Part shown: in pieces, positions 50,256 to 59,111 of the stretch
Position numbering within the stretch: the stretch's first letter is position 1
Layout of the letters: every line of letters begins with the position of its first letter
Made by a program: the position numbers and the translations under genes
NCBI RefSeq assembly: GCF_022836845.1
Contig: NZ_JAJNNZ010000008.1
Span: 146,976-210,975, forward strand
Direction: 5' to 3'
Length of the DNA: 64,000 nt
Origin: Vibrio gelatinilyticus
GTDB taxonomy: Bacteria > Pseudomonadota > Gammaproteobacteria > Enterobacterales > Vibrionaceae
The notes under the pieces: generated by a model
What the model was told of the DNA's origin: nothing
What the model saw: only the letters and a program-made list of their open reading frames with translations
Database searches by the model: none

Positions 50256-50332
50256 TGTGTTGCCTCTCTTTTCAGTTGATAGGTTCATCATAGCCACGAC
50301 CAACGAAAAGAAGTAGTAACAAAGGGTATAGC

Positions 50333-50369
50333 TTACCTAGGTAAACTGCGTAAACTCCCCAGTTTACCT
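50333..50369. promoter_or_regulatory. GTAAAC-repeat operator upstream of the ureohydrolase gene
   Basis: Three linked symmetries lie together: TTACCTAGGTAA (50333-50344, perfect), AGGTAAACTG (50339-50348) with its inverse CAGTTTACCT (50360-50369), and an extra GTAAACT in between. The cluster starts 78 bases before the ureohydrolase start. The density of half-sites suggests a regulator binding site. The regulator is unknown. Confidence 0.6.
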
Positions 50370-50396
50370 TGGGTGTTTAATCAAAAAAAAAGGCTG

Positions 50397-51962
50397 TTAC
50401 ACAAATGACTGGCGTGCCTGCTCCAAACTATCGCTAAGCGCGTTGTCTAGGAGAATGGTTGTTAAAAGCTGCTCGGTAACGTCAGACGCGTTAGGTAAGA
50501 TTAACAGCGCTTCTTGCCAGTGTTGCTCGGCCAGTTCATGCTGATCTGCCACCTTATAAATCAGCGCTAGCAAGATGGTCTGTAAAGGGTTGCCTTCAAA
50601 ATAAAACAGTTCAATGCTAGATAAAGCCGCGTCAATGTCGCCCTGCTTCACCGCGTTTAATGCCGTGGCGAGTTTTAACCAACTTGGGTAATAGTCTTCG
50701 CGCTCAGAAATAAGCTTTAACGTCGACAGTCCATAGTCAAAATTACCAGAAAGGCAGACCAGCCACCCCGCCGCGCCAAGGGTATAAGTGGAGCTGGGAT
50801 TGAGCTGCATAATTCGCTCGGCACACCCAGCAACGCGCTGCGGCTTTCTCGCCAGTAATGCCCACCAGGCTTGTGCGAGCAAAACTTCGTTATTAAGCGG
50901 CGCATAGTCCATCGCTTTGGCGACAAGCAAAGCGCACTTCTCTTGCACTTGCTCTAAGCTAAGCTCACCAAATAAGAAAGAATCACAATAAATTTGAGAC
51001 AATATAGCCAGAGACTGTGCATCGGAAGCGTAAGGCCCTGAGACCAGATTTTCGTATAAATTTCGAATATCATGCAATCCTTCACGCGTCATGTGCGTTA
51101 GGTATTCAAGATAACAAAGGCGAGCCTGATAGCCATTAAGCTCATTTTTAGCGATGCGCTTTACCTGTGAGTATTCATTAAGAGAAATCACGCCGTAGGC
51201 CGAACCCACTTTACTGGCAATAAGCACAACCAGACGGTCTTGTTCGCTATACATGCTTGCTTCATCCGCTGAGCACTCAAATCGCTCGCTCCATACTTGC
51301 CGTCCATGCTCAGACTCACTTAAGGTCACCGTGACTCGAATTTTATTGCCCAACGTTCGCGCGTTGCCCGCCAGCAAGTACTTAGCGTTCAACGCCGTTT
51401 TAATCTCACTAAGGCTAAGCTTCTCTTCCATTAATTCATCGACTCGAAACGAAGATAATACCGTTAGCTGTTCAAACTTAGATAGCGCGAGGTTCAGCTC
51501 TTGATGAAAGCTGGCCACCATGTTTTCGACTTCACTATCACCTTTATTATCCAGGCAAGTAAAAGGCAGAACCGCTATCGATGGGAAGGCATCTTCTAAC
51601 AAAGGCTGCTGCACCAACGCTGAGCTTTTATCGACGAGTTCAAAATTAGGTTGGTAACTGCCCTTAGGTAAAGTAATACGAACCGTTAGGCCCTCTGGTT
51701 CGGATTGATAAAACGCATCCAGTGATTTGCGCAATTTTGAAGCTTGCATACGAACAATAGGATCGAGTGCTGGGTCAAAATCATCGCTTTTTCCAAACAG
51801 CTCTGTCGCAATAGTGTATTGCTTTAAGCGGCTTCCTTGCCCATCGATGGTTTGCTCCACAATATAGCGAAGAAAGGAAGAGAGCTTCGGAGAAGAGTGA
51901 AAGGTGCCGTGAGATAAGATCTTCTCTAAGGTTTTATGAATTTGTTGCGCTGTTGGGGCCAT
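50397..51962 (-). CDS. Winged-helix / TolB-like / TPR one-component regulator
   Basis: The 521-residue protein begins with a winged-helix block of a recognisable type (LSSFLRYIVEQTIDGQGSRL, DPALDPIVRMQASKLRKSL, LPKGSYQPNF). An FlgO/TolB-like domain follows (PSIAVLPFTCLDNKGDSEVE; VSG-like binding strands), then TPR-like helices to the end. These proteins are often mis-annotated as adenylate cyclases. No membrane helix is seen. It lies directly upstream of the ureohydrolase gene on the same strand and is a candidate regulator of it. Confidence 0.78.
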   Translation of the reverse strand: MAPTAQQIHKTLEKILSHGTFHSSPKLSSFLRYIVEQTIDGQGSRLKQYTIATELFGKSDDFDPALDPIVRMQASKLRKSLDAFYQSEPEGLTVRITLPKGSYQPNFELVDKSSALVQQPLLEDAFPSIAVLPFTCLDNKGDSEVENMVASFHQELNLALSKFEQLTVLSSFRVDELMEEKLSLSEIKTALNAKYLLAGNARTLGNKIRVTVTLSESEHGRQVWSERFECSADEASMYSEQDRLVVLIASKVGSAYGVISLNEYSQVKRIAKNELNGYQARLCYLEYLTHMTREGLHDIRNLYENLVSGPYASDAQSLAILSQIYCDSFLFGELSLEQVQEKCALLVAKAMDYAPLNNEVLLAQAWWALLARKPQRVAGCAERIMQLNPSSTYTLGAAGWLVCLSGNFDYGLSTLKLISEREDYYPSWLKLATALNAVKQGDIDAALSSIELFYFEGNPLQTILLALIYKVADQHELAEQHWQEALLILPNASDVTEQLLTTILLDNALSDSLEQARQSFV

Positions 51963-52362
51963 GGGAGAGATTACCTAATTCGAGTCGACGATATTCTAGC
52001 AGCTCAACGCGGCGAGCCCAAACACATCGATCACCTTATTGGCTAATGATTTAGGATGCAATTGTATGAGAATCAAAAAAGCAAAGGCCCCCGACTCTAG
52101 CGCGATCCACTATGCCATCAAAAAGAAAAAACCGTCAACCCGGCAAAGGGAATGTTTATCAAAGCGGTACAGGCGCTACCTGATCATTAGCCCAGTTATG
52201 AGCAACTAGGTTTCGCAGCCGCTGCAAATTTGCTACCTTGTTGATTCTCAGAATGTCGGGCAAAGTCCGTTTTTTGCCTCGCGATTGTAAATAGATCCAT
52301 AAAACTCACTCATTTCTCGCCGACTTACTTTTCTCATATAAACAGATACATGGATGTACTGA
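51963..52362. other. Intergenic region upstream of the Omp85-like gene
   Basis: This 400-base stretch separates the divergent regulator and Omp85-like genes. No complete gene, tRNA or strong hairpin was found. A short open frame (about 52067-52207) has faint resemblance to transposase C-termini, too weak to call. Confidence 0.5.
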
Positions 52363-53475
52363 ATGGCTTTAAAAATACAAAATGCTGTTATTGCGACACT
52401 GGCCCTTGGACTTTCACCCCTTTCCTGGGCAGCGGAGTACACTGACCACGTAGACGATAAAAAAAGCAAGGTCGAAGATACGCGCAAGGCCAGTGGCGAA
52501 AAAGAGGGCTTTATTGCCCTGCCTATTCCCATGTCGAACCCAACTCTTGGCACTGGCGTACAATTGTTGGGTCTTTATATGCATGCGAAAGATCCTGACG
52601 CCAAAGCGCACAACGACACGTCTGGCATTATTGGAATGTATACTTCCACACAAAGCTGGCTTGTCGGTGCCTTCCACGATGGTGCATTAAAAGATGACTC
52701 GATTCGATACACCGGAGGGCTGTTTCACGGCAACTTAAACCTGAAATACTACGGTGATGGCAACGACCCTATATTTGCTGAGCAGCCTTTGGAATATGGT
52801 ATGGAAATGAGCGCCATTATGCTGCGCGCACTGTTTAAACTCGGCCAATCTAACTGGTATATCGGCCCACAGTACAACTATATGCAGACCCAAATCAGCT
52901 TTGACCAATTCAATGACTATTGGCCCGAGCCTGAAGACGTTAAGTCTGGGGGTTTAGGGGCAGTGGTTCACTTTGATACTCGTGACGACAACTACTACCC
53001 AATGAGTGGCTGGTTTACGCAATTAAGCTACATGGATTATGGCGAGCAATGGGGTGGCGATGGCAACTATGGCATAGGAAAACTGGCGAGTAGTAACTAT
53101 ACCAGCGTGTTAGACAATCTGGTCCTCGCGTCTAAGCTCACAATAGAAACCAGTGGTGGTGACGTGCCTTTTTATGAAAAGCCGACTCTTAAAATGAGAG
53201 GCTTTAATCATGGTCGCTATCGTAACGACAACATTTTGCAAGGTCAGTTCGAAGGCCGGTGGACATTTAAGCCACGCTTTGGACTAGTGGCATTCTTGGG
53301 GCTAGGGAAAACATCAGAGGCGCAGCAAAATATCTGGAATCAAAATACCATCGTAACAAAAGGTCTTGGCTTTCGATGGCAGCCCGTAGAGCAAAAGAAA
53401 ATGAACATCAGGCTAGATTTTGCTAAAGGGCCAGAAGAAAACACCTTTTACTTATCCGTCGGCGAAGCATTCTAG
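52363..53475 (+). CDS. Small BamA/TamA-family outer-membrane protein without POTRA domains
   Basis: The 370-residue protein has a Sec signal cleaved near Ala23 and a C-terminal beta-barrel with the Omp85 loop-6 motif MRGFNHGRYRN (near residue 284) and a terminal aromatic (Phe). No POTRA repeats precede the barrel, so it is not a BamA or TamA itself. The role is unknown; relatives are annotated as BamA/TamA family OMP or D15-like surface antigens. A large hairpin follows. Confidence 0.8.
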   Translation: MALKIQNAVIATLALGLSPLSWAAEYTDHVDDKKSKVEDTRKASGEKEGFIALPIPMSNPTLGTGVQLLGLYMHAKDPDAKAHNDTSGIIGMYTSTQSWLVGAFHDGALKDDSIRYTGGLFHGNLNLKYYGDGNDPIFAEQPLEYGMEMSAIMLRALFKLGQSNWYIGPQYNYMQTQISFDQFNDYWPEPEDVKSGGLGAVVHFDTRDDNYYPMSGWFTQLSYMDYGEQWGGDGNYGIGKLASSNYTSVLDNLVLASKLTIETSGGDVPFYEKPTLKMRGFNHGRYRNDNILQGQFEGRWTFKPRFGLVAFLGLGKTSEAQQNIWNQNTIVTKGLGFRWQPVEQKKMNIRLDFAKGPEENTFYLSVGEAF

Positions 53476-53493
53476 AGTAAGAGTTCGATGTAA

Positions 53494-53542
53494 ATAGGCA
53501 TAAAGTGGTTCTCGTGCAATTATCGCACTGCTTTATGCCTAT
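53494..53542 (+). terminator. Large composite hairpin after the Omp85-like gene
   Basis: ATAGGCATAAAG (53494-53505) pairs with CTTTATGCCTAT (53531-53542), enclosing an inner stem GTGC-GCAC. A short T-run (CGTATTTT) follows. It is larger than a standard terminator. Confidence 0.65.
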
Positions 53543-53587
53543 CGTATTTTCGGATGAGAGAATTACAGAACCAATAAATAATCCTAT

Positions 53588-54607
53588 TCAATGTTCAGGG
53601 GTTCTACCACTCGCATCCGATTGGCGAGCCACAATATCCGCTTGGTGCCAGTTTTGTATTAAAAAGTCTGTAGATTCTAGCTTATTTATCATTAACTTAG
53701 CCATGTCCTCGCCGACTTTGTGCGTGTTATAACGAAGTGAGGTAATAGAAGGCTTGCTGTAACGGCCATGCTCATAATCACCGTAACCTGAAATCGCAAT
53801 ATCGTCCCCTGGATGAAAGCCTAACTCTTCGCAAGCAGCAACGGTGCCAAGCGCCATCGTATCATCAGCACAAAGTATAGAGGTAGGGCGTTGCGCCAAT
53901 GACATCACTTGTTTCGTCAATTCCATGGCTGCACTTTCATCAAGATCGCCATTTTTTAACCAGGAGTGATTCACTGATAACCCAGCTTCGTGCATTGCTT
54001 TGAGATAGCCTTGTTTCCGAAATTGTGACAACGTCAACTCACTGGGCCCGTCCAAAAACGCAATTCGCTTATGTCCCAACTCAATCTGACGTTTGGTCAA
54101 ACGATAAAACGCTTCCTTGTTGTCCACATCAACAAAACAATCTTCAGAAAACCCTTCAATGTATCCATGGCAAACGTAAGGGAAATTGGATGCCTCAAGC
54201 ATTTCAATACGCGCGTCATCGAGGCGAGTGCGGACGATAAACAATCCATCGACCAAACCACTCGAAATAAAATCAGCATACACGTCTTGCTCGTCTTGCC
54301 AGTCTGAAATTGTAGTCACAATTAATTTATATTCATGCTCAGCTAAGAAAGCAGAGGCACCCGCTAACACTTTGGAAAATGCAGGAGAAACAAACATACG
54401 AGAGTTAGAAGGCAAAATAATCCCAACATTACGCGACTTCCCTGACGCTAAGCGCCTAGCTGTAGGGTTCGCTTTGTAGCCCATCCGTTTCGCAGCATCT
54501 AACACCCTTGTTCTAGTATCTGGGTTCACATCGGTATAGCCATTTAACGCACGCGAAACCGTCGACTTAGACAACTGGAGGTGTTCGGCAAGTTTCTTGA
54601 TAGACAT
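53588..54607 (-). CDS. LacI-family repressor of the GH13/ABC operon
   Basis: The 339-residue protein has an N-terminal HTH (KKLAEHLQLSKSTVSRALNGY) with hinge helix (NPTARRLASGKSRNVG) and a periplasmic-binding-fold sugar domain. It is the last gene of a six-gene operon with a sugar ABC transporter and a GH13 phosphorylase. CCGG-centred palindromes near the operon start (60992-61005 and 60850) are candidate operators. Confidence 0.88.
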   Translation of the reverse strand: MSIKKLAEHLQLSKSTVSRALNGYTDVNPDTRTRVLDAAKRMGYKANPTARRLASGKSRNVGIILPSNSRMFVSPAFSKVLAGASAFLAEHEYKLIVTTISDWQDEQDVYADFISSGLVDGLFIVRTRLDDARIEMLEASNFPYVCHGYIEGFSEDCFVDVDNKEAFYRLTKRQIELGHKRIAFLDGPSELTLSQFRKQGYLKAMHEAGLSVNHSWLKNGDLDESAAMELTKQVMSLAQRPTSILCADDTMALGTVAACEELGFHPGDDIAISGYGDYEHGRYSKPSITSLRYNTHKVGEDMAKLMINKLESTDFLIQNWHQADIVARQSDASGRTPEH

Positions 54608-54642
54608 TCGTTACCTCGAATTAAAACGTAACTTATACTGGA

Positions 54643-55740
54643 TTAAAGACGATGCTCTGTCGCACTATCAAATACCAAAACCCTTGACAAGTCGATAAGC
54701 AGTTCCATGGTATCTCCGCGCGAAACATCTGACCGCAAATCAATGCGAGCTTTTAGTTTTTCGTTACCTATCTGAAATAGGACCTCTTTGTCGAAGCCCA
54801 TTGGTTCGACAAGCTCAATATGTATCTGATTCAAATTAAATGTCGTATCACTGGCAGCAAAGAATGATTTGTCATTAAAAAAATCCGGACGAATACCTAC
54901 CTTAACCTCCAGACCTAGCTCCGGAAGGTCCTCGGTACATCCAACACTGGATAACAATGATCGTGGTAGTTCATAGGAACCAATTTGTAACTTATCTGAA
55001 AACAAACGTCCTTCAATAATATTCATCGAAGGTGACCCGATAAACGTTGCGACAAAAATATTGCAAGGATTAAGAAACACTTCCATTGGTGTACCCACTT
55101 GTTCTATCACACCATCACGCAGCACAACCACTTTATCGGCAAGCGTCATTGCTTCCACTTGGTCGTGGGTCACATACACACTTGTACTGCCAAATTGGTT
55201 ATGGATTTGAGCAATTTCTGTTCGCATGTGATTTCGTAACTTCGCATCAAGGTTTGACAAAGGCTCATCAAACAAAAAACAGTCTGCATCACGGACTATT
55301 GCTCGTCCCATAGCTACTCGTTGACGTTGACCACCAGACAAGTCCGCAGGCTTGCGTTTTAAGTAAGGCTCAAGTTTAAGCATTGCCGTAACCTCCTCCA
55401 AACGACGTTGGATTTCAGTTTCGCTCATTTTAAGACGCCTCAGCGCAAACACTATATTCTCTTCTACCGTTTTATGAGGATAGAGCGCGTAGTTTTGAAA
55501 CACCATAGCGATGTTTCTGTGCTGAGGCTCAACATCATTCACAACTCGCTCTCCGATACTAATCTCCCCTGACGTCGCTTGCTCTAATCCCGCGATCATC
55601 CGTAGGGTTGTCGATTTTCCACAACCCGATGGACCAACCAACACCACAAATTCACCATCTTCGATATCCAAATTGATATTCTTAACAACTTGCGTATCTC
55701 CATAATTCTTAACAATATTCTTTAATGATATAGCCGCCAT
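54643..55740 (-). CDS. Sugar ABC transporter ATP-binding protein (MalK/UgpC type)
   Basis: The 365-residue ATPase has Walker [10 protein letters not shown], signature [16 protein letters not shown], Walker [13 protein letters not shown], and a C-terminal OB regulatory domain as in CUT1 transporters. It energises the two permeases encoded next to it. Six bases separate it from the MalG-type permease gene. Confidence 0.93.
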   Translation of the reverse strand: MAAISLKNIVKNYGDTQVVKNINLDIEDGEFVVLVGPSGCGKSTTLRMIAGLEQATSGEISIGERVVNDVEPQHRNIAMVFQNYALYPHKTVEENIVFALRRLKMSETEIQRRLEEVTAMLKLEPYLKRKPADLSGGQRQRVAMGRAIVRDADCFLFDEPLSNLDAKLRNHMRTEIAQIHNQFGSTSVYVTHDQVEAMTLADKVVVLRDGVIEQVGTPMEVFLNPCNIFVATFIGSPSMNIIEGRLFSDKLQIGSYELPRSLLSSVGCTEDLPELGLEVKVGIRPDFFNDKSFFAASDTTFNLNQIHIELVEPMGFDKEVLFQIGNEKLKARIDLRSDVSRGDTMELLIDLSRVLVFDSATEHRL

Positions 55741-55745
55741 ACTAA

Positions 55746-56708
55746 TTATCCTTTAACCCCACCGTCCGTACTACCCGCATCCATGTGTCGCATGGCAAAT
55801 AAAAAACAAACCACCACAGGTGCCAGTGTCAACATCGAGGCAGCCATGATACGATCCCAAATCGCGTTTTTAGAAACAAACAGCTCTTGAAGCGCTAATG
55901 GAAGCGTATAGAACTCTTTGAACTGCTTAAGAAAAACCGAAGCAAACAGATATTCATTCCAACCGATGATAAAACAATACACAAAAACCGTTGCCAGCAT
56001 GGGCCTTGACAGAGGTAACATGACTAACAATATCGCATCTTTGCGCGAGTACCCATCCATCATTGCTGCCTCTTCAAGCGCGAATGGAATTGTCCGAAAG
56101 TAGTTACCCAGCATGTACAACGCAACAGGTAGTGTCTGTACAATATAAATCAAGAACAAGCACAACAAACTACCCCACATGTTACTTGCCAACCCAATAT
56201 TCACAGCCATCTGATACAAGGGAACCATAAGCAATACACCACCTATCATGTACACAAACAGCACCGAACGTTGAATAATGGCCTGGCCAGTAAATCTCAA
56301 TCGGGCAATGGAATACGCCCCCATAACTGCAAAAATGAGTGTTACCGAAGCAGCACCCGCCGAAATAAGGACACTATTGAGCATGAAACGCCCAAACGGA
56401 AATACATCACTATTACTCGTGTACTTTGCCTTTATCGCCTCTTTCTTCGCCTCCGATAGTTTCGGGTTGTCTAACACTTTCTGAATTGCTGCGGGGATTT
56501 CCACAACCTTTTGTTCTTCTAGCCCTAACAGTTCTTTATAGGCTCCCCAGTTCACCACTTTAGGTATCAACGAAGGGTTACCCCAATCAAATTGATGTTT
56601 CAGTGACGTCGAAAGTATTTGTGCGAATGGAAGCAAACAAAAACTCACCAATAAAAATATGGCTAGCCAAAATCCAAGCCGCCCCTTTATTGTTTTTCTA
56701 CCCAACAT
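55746..56708 (-). CDS. Sugar ABC transporter permease (MalG type)
   Basis: The 320-residue permease has an N-terminal helix, a periplasmic insert (about residues 60-100, longer than usual), and a BPD_transp_1 domain with EAA loop ([25 protein letters not shown]). It pairs with the MalF-type permease upstream. Confidence 0.92.
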   Translation of the reverse strand: MLGRKTIKGRLGFWLAIFLLVSFCLLPFAQILSTSLKHQFDWGNPSLIPKVVNWGAYKELLGLEEQKVVEIPAAIQKVLDNPKLSEAKKEAIKAKYTSNSDVFPFGRFMLNSVLISAGAASVTLIFAVMGAYSIARLRFTGQAIIQRSVLFVYMIGGVLLMVPLYQMAVNIGLASNMWGSLLCLFLIYIVQTLPVALYMLGNYFRTIPFALEEAAMMDGYSRKDAILLVMLPLSRPMLATVFVYCFIIGWNEYLFASVFLKQFKEFYTLPLALQELFVSKNAIWDRIMAASMLTLAPVVVCFLFAMRHMDAGSTDGGVKG

Positions 56709-56714
56709 AATTGA

Positions 56715-57578
56715 TTACCACCTAAGTATTTTTTTCACGTAAAACCAAATCAGCACACACAGCACAACAAATTGAATAACGGAAATAGCAGCGGCGAGCC
56801 CTTGGTCTATCACGCCAGTAAACGCTTGATAATAAGTAAACACTGGAAGTGTCTGTACATTAGGAGCAAGAAGGAATACATCTTCGAAGCGATTTAAATT
56901 CCATATCAAACGTAATATCACCACGGTGGCCAGCACAAAGAACAGCTCTGGTAAAGTGACGTGGAAAAAACGTCCCATGGGTCCATAACCATCTATTGCT
57001 GCCGCTTCATATTGATCTCTGGGAATCGACGTTAACTTGGACAAAATCAACAAATACGCTATAGGGAAGTGCTTCCACACATCAAAAACAATGACCACCC
57101 ACACGGCCGTGGACGGTTCACCGATCAAGTTTTCCCGAGCATCCCATAAATGTAATACATCGACCATCAACCAATTGAATACGCCATTAACAGGATCAAA
57201 CAAAAATTGCCAGCCAAACACCACCGAAATAACAGGCGCAAAATAAGGCATTAGGATCGCTGCACTGACAAAGGCACGTCCAGAAAACGGTTCCTTCATA
57301 AGTAGCGCGACACCCAAGCCTAATAAGGTCGTTCCTACTACTGTGCCAAATAAATAAATCACTGTTGTAGATACTGAAGCGTAGTAGTTTGGGTTAGTTA
57401 ATAACTTGGCATAGTTTTCGAACCCAACAAACAGTTTGTCACCGTTAAGCTTTACATCGAAAAAACTCAAGTACACGTTAAATGCAATTGGATAAATAAT
57501 TAGTAGGCCTATAATGCCGATAGTCGGTGCGACCAGCTTCCAACCGAATCGGGCTTCCGCTCTCTCTAATGGGGTCAT
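56715..57578 (-). CDS. Sugar ABC transporter permease (MalF type)
   Basis: The 287-residue permease has six helices and an EAA loop (YEAAAIDGYGPMGRFFHVTLPELFF). The start at 57578 (MTPLERAEARFGW) has AGGA upstream and is preferred to the TTG at 57605. It is separated from the binding-protein gene by a hairpin at 57629-57660. Confidence 0.9.
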   Translation of the reverse strand: MTPLERAEARFGWKLVAPTIGIIGLLIIYPIAFNVYLSFFDVKLNGDKLFVGFENYAKLLTNPNYYASVSTTVIYLFGTVVGTTLLGLGVALLMKEPFSGRAFVSAAILMPYFAPVISVVFGWQFLFDPVNGVFNWLMVDVLHLWDARENLIGEPSTAVWVVIVFDVWKHFPIAYLLILSKLTSIPRDQYEAAAIDGYGPMGRFFHVTLPELFFVLATVVILRLIWNLNRFEDVFLLAPNVQTLPVFTYYQAFTGVIDQGLAAAISVIQFVVLCVLIWFYVKKILRW

Positions 57579-57628
57579 GGATGGTTTCCTTTCAAACCAA
57601 GACAATGAAAGTGAGTGGAGAAGCGGAA

Positions 57629-57660
57629 CCTTGTTTCCTGACTAGTAACAAGAAACAAGG
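57629..57660 (-). promoter_or_regulatory. Intercistronic hairpin between binding protein and permease genes
   Basis: CCTTGTTTC and GAAACAAGG (9 bases each) pair with a 14-base loop. No T-run follows on the minus strand. Hairpins here commonly stabilise the upstream binding-protein mRNA and lower permease expression, as between malE and malF. Confidence 0.7.
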
Positions 57661-57694
57661 TATCGCCTCTCACGATGCTCAGCGTCTTACTTAC

Positions 57695-59044
57695 CTACTT
57701 AGCAATGAGCTGTTTCATCTCACCCTCAGCCCAATCAAGAGACTTCTGCGTGTCTTTGTTTTCAATGACTGAACTATAAATCATGCGCGGAATGATTTGT
57801 TTCGAGAAGATTTCACCAGACTTAGGAAACGCTTTACCATTCACGATTGAGAAGTTACGAATATTCTCAAATCCAGAGATGATTTCCTTAATAGATTCTT
57901 TCCCGTATCCCGCGAAGATACCTTTAGGATCATTCAAGAACTCTTCGGTTTCCGCGATGTCTCGCAGCATAGGAAGGTGACCTCCAGGAGCCATGTGTGA
58001 ATAGGCGACGACTTGGTCACGCTCATTCATATATTCGACAAAGGCTTTAGTTACATCTAACTCCGCTTGGTTATCGTTCTTCATAATAGAAAAACCAACT
58101 AAAGTGCCAAACGTTGATGCAGATGAATTTGTGATGGTCGGAGATAAACGCGTGTTCTTGACCAAGTTTTGATCAAATGCAGCACCTTTGAGATCAGAGA
58201 AGTTTTCCGTGCCTAAAGAGCTTGCCGCCACTTCTGCCAAGGCAATATCATCCATTATGTAAGTGGAATAAAAGAACATCGCAAGTTTTCCTTGCAAGTA
58301 GTAATCACGAGCGCGCCAAGTTTGAGGGCCAGGTGGGGTGTACTGCGAAAGCTCTTTATAAAAATCGAGCACTTCCTTTTGCTTCTCTGAGTTGAAAATA
58401 AGGTTACCACTCTTATCGAACTGACCAGCATCGTTCGATAGCGCTAGCTGGGTATAGACCTGTTCGGCGTAGCTGTCAGCTTTGGTGCCAATCAAAATAC
58501 CGTATTGATTGTCTTCTGGCTTATTGAAATACGCTGCAGCTTTGCGAATATTATTCCAATTAGTTGGTGGTTCTAGCCCCGCGTCTTCAAACCAATCAGC
58601 TCGGTACCAGATTCCTTGAACCCAACCACTATAAGGTAATGATACATACTCACCCTTGTTTGGTTCTTCCACTAAAGTCAACGCACCTTGATAGAAACGA
58701 TCTTTGCCTACCGCCTCTACGACTGCCGTAGTCGCTTTGAGATCTACGATACCCTGCTCTGCAAACGCCAATGAAAGGTTGGAATCAACCTCAACAACAT
58801 CTGGTAGCGTTCTAGATGCCGCCGCTGCAGCAATTTGTGTCGGCATGTCATTTTCATCAATTGCGACCACTTTAATATCCACACCCGGATTAAGCGCCTC
58901 AAACACATCAGCCATCACTTCAAGCGTCTGCAGTCGATCCGATTGTGTTTGTGTCGTCCAATATTCTACCGTTGTCGCCTGTGCGACAGTCGATAAAGTC
59001 AAACCCGCAGCAGTCAGCCCGAGTGTCAGAGTTTTCAGTTTCAT
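57695..59044 (-). CDS. Sugar ABC transporter substrate-binding protein
   Basis: The 449-residue periplasmic protein has a Sec signal (LGLTAAGLTLSTVAQA, cut near residue 23) and a CUT1-type fold (VEYWTTQTQSDR, YGILIGTKADSYAEQV, YLQGKLAMFFYSTYIMDD). Next to a GH13 subfamily 18 phosphorylase, it likely binds a glucosylated small molecule such as glucosylglycerate or glucosylglycerol. Confidence 0.88.
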   Translation of the reverse strand: MKLKTLTLGLTAAGLTLSTVAQATTVEYWTTQTQSDRLQTLEVMADVFEALNPGVDIKVVAIDENDMPTQIAAAAASRTLPDVVEVDSNLSLAFAEQGIVDLKATTAVVEAVGKDRFYQGALTLVEEPNKGEYVSLPYSGWVQGIWYRADWFEDAGLEPPTNWNNIRKAAAYFNKPEDNQYGILIGTKADSYAEQVYTQLALSNDAGQFDKSGNLIFNSEKQKEVLDFYKELSQYTPPGPQTWRARDYYLQGKLAMFFYSTYIMDDIALAEVAASSLGTENFSDLKGAAFDQNLVKNTRLSPTITNSSASTFGTLVGFSIMKNDNQAELDVTKAFVEYMNERDQVVAYSHMAPGGHLPMLRDIAETEEFLNDPKGIFAGYGKESIKEIISGFENIRNFSIVNGKAFPKSGEIFSKQIIPRMIYSSVIENKDTQKSLDWAEGEMKQLIAK

Positions 59045-59111
59045 CGTAATATCCTTGTAGGTTAAAACCTATATCGTCTATTGGGATACATCCTCACTCC
59101 CATGGTTTGCA

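Noticed and set aside
52067..52207. Possible transposase remnant (short frame with basic residues)
   Set aside because: The resemblance is only to a few residues (SSAIHYAIK); no terminal inverted repeats or direct repeats were seen.
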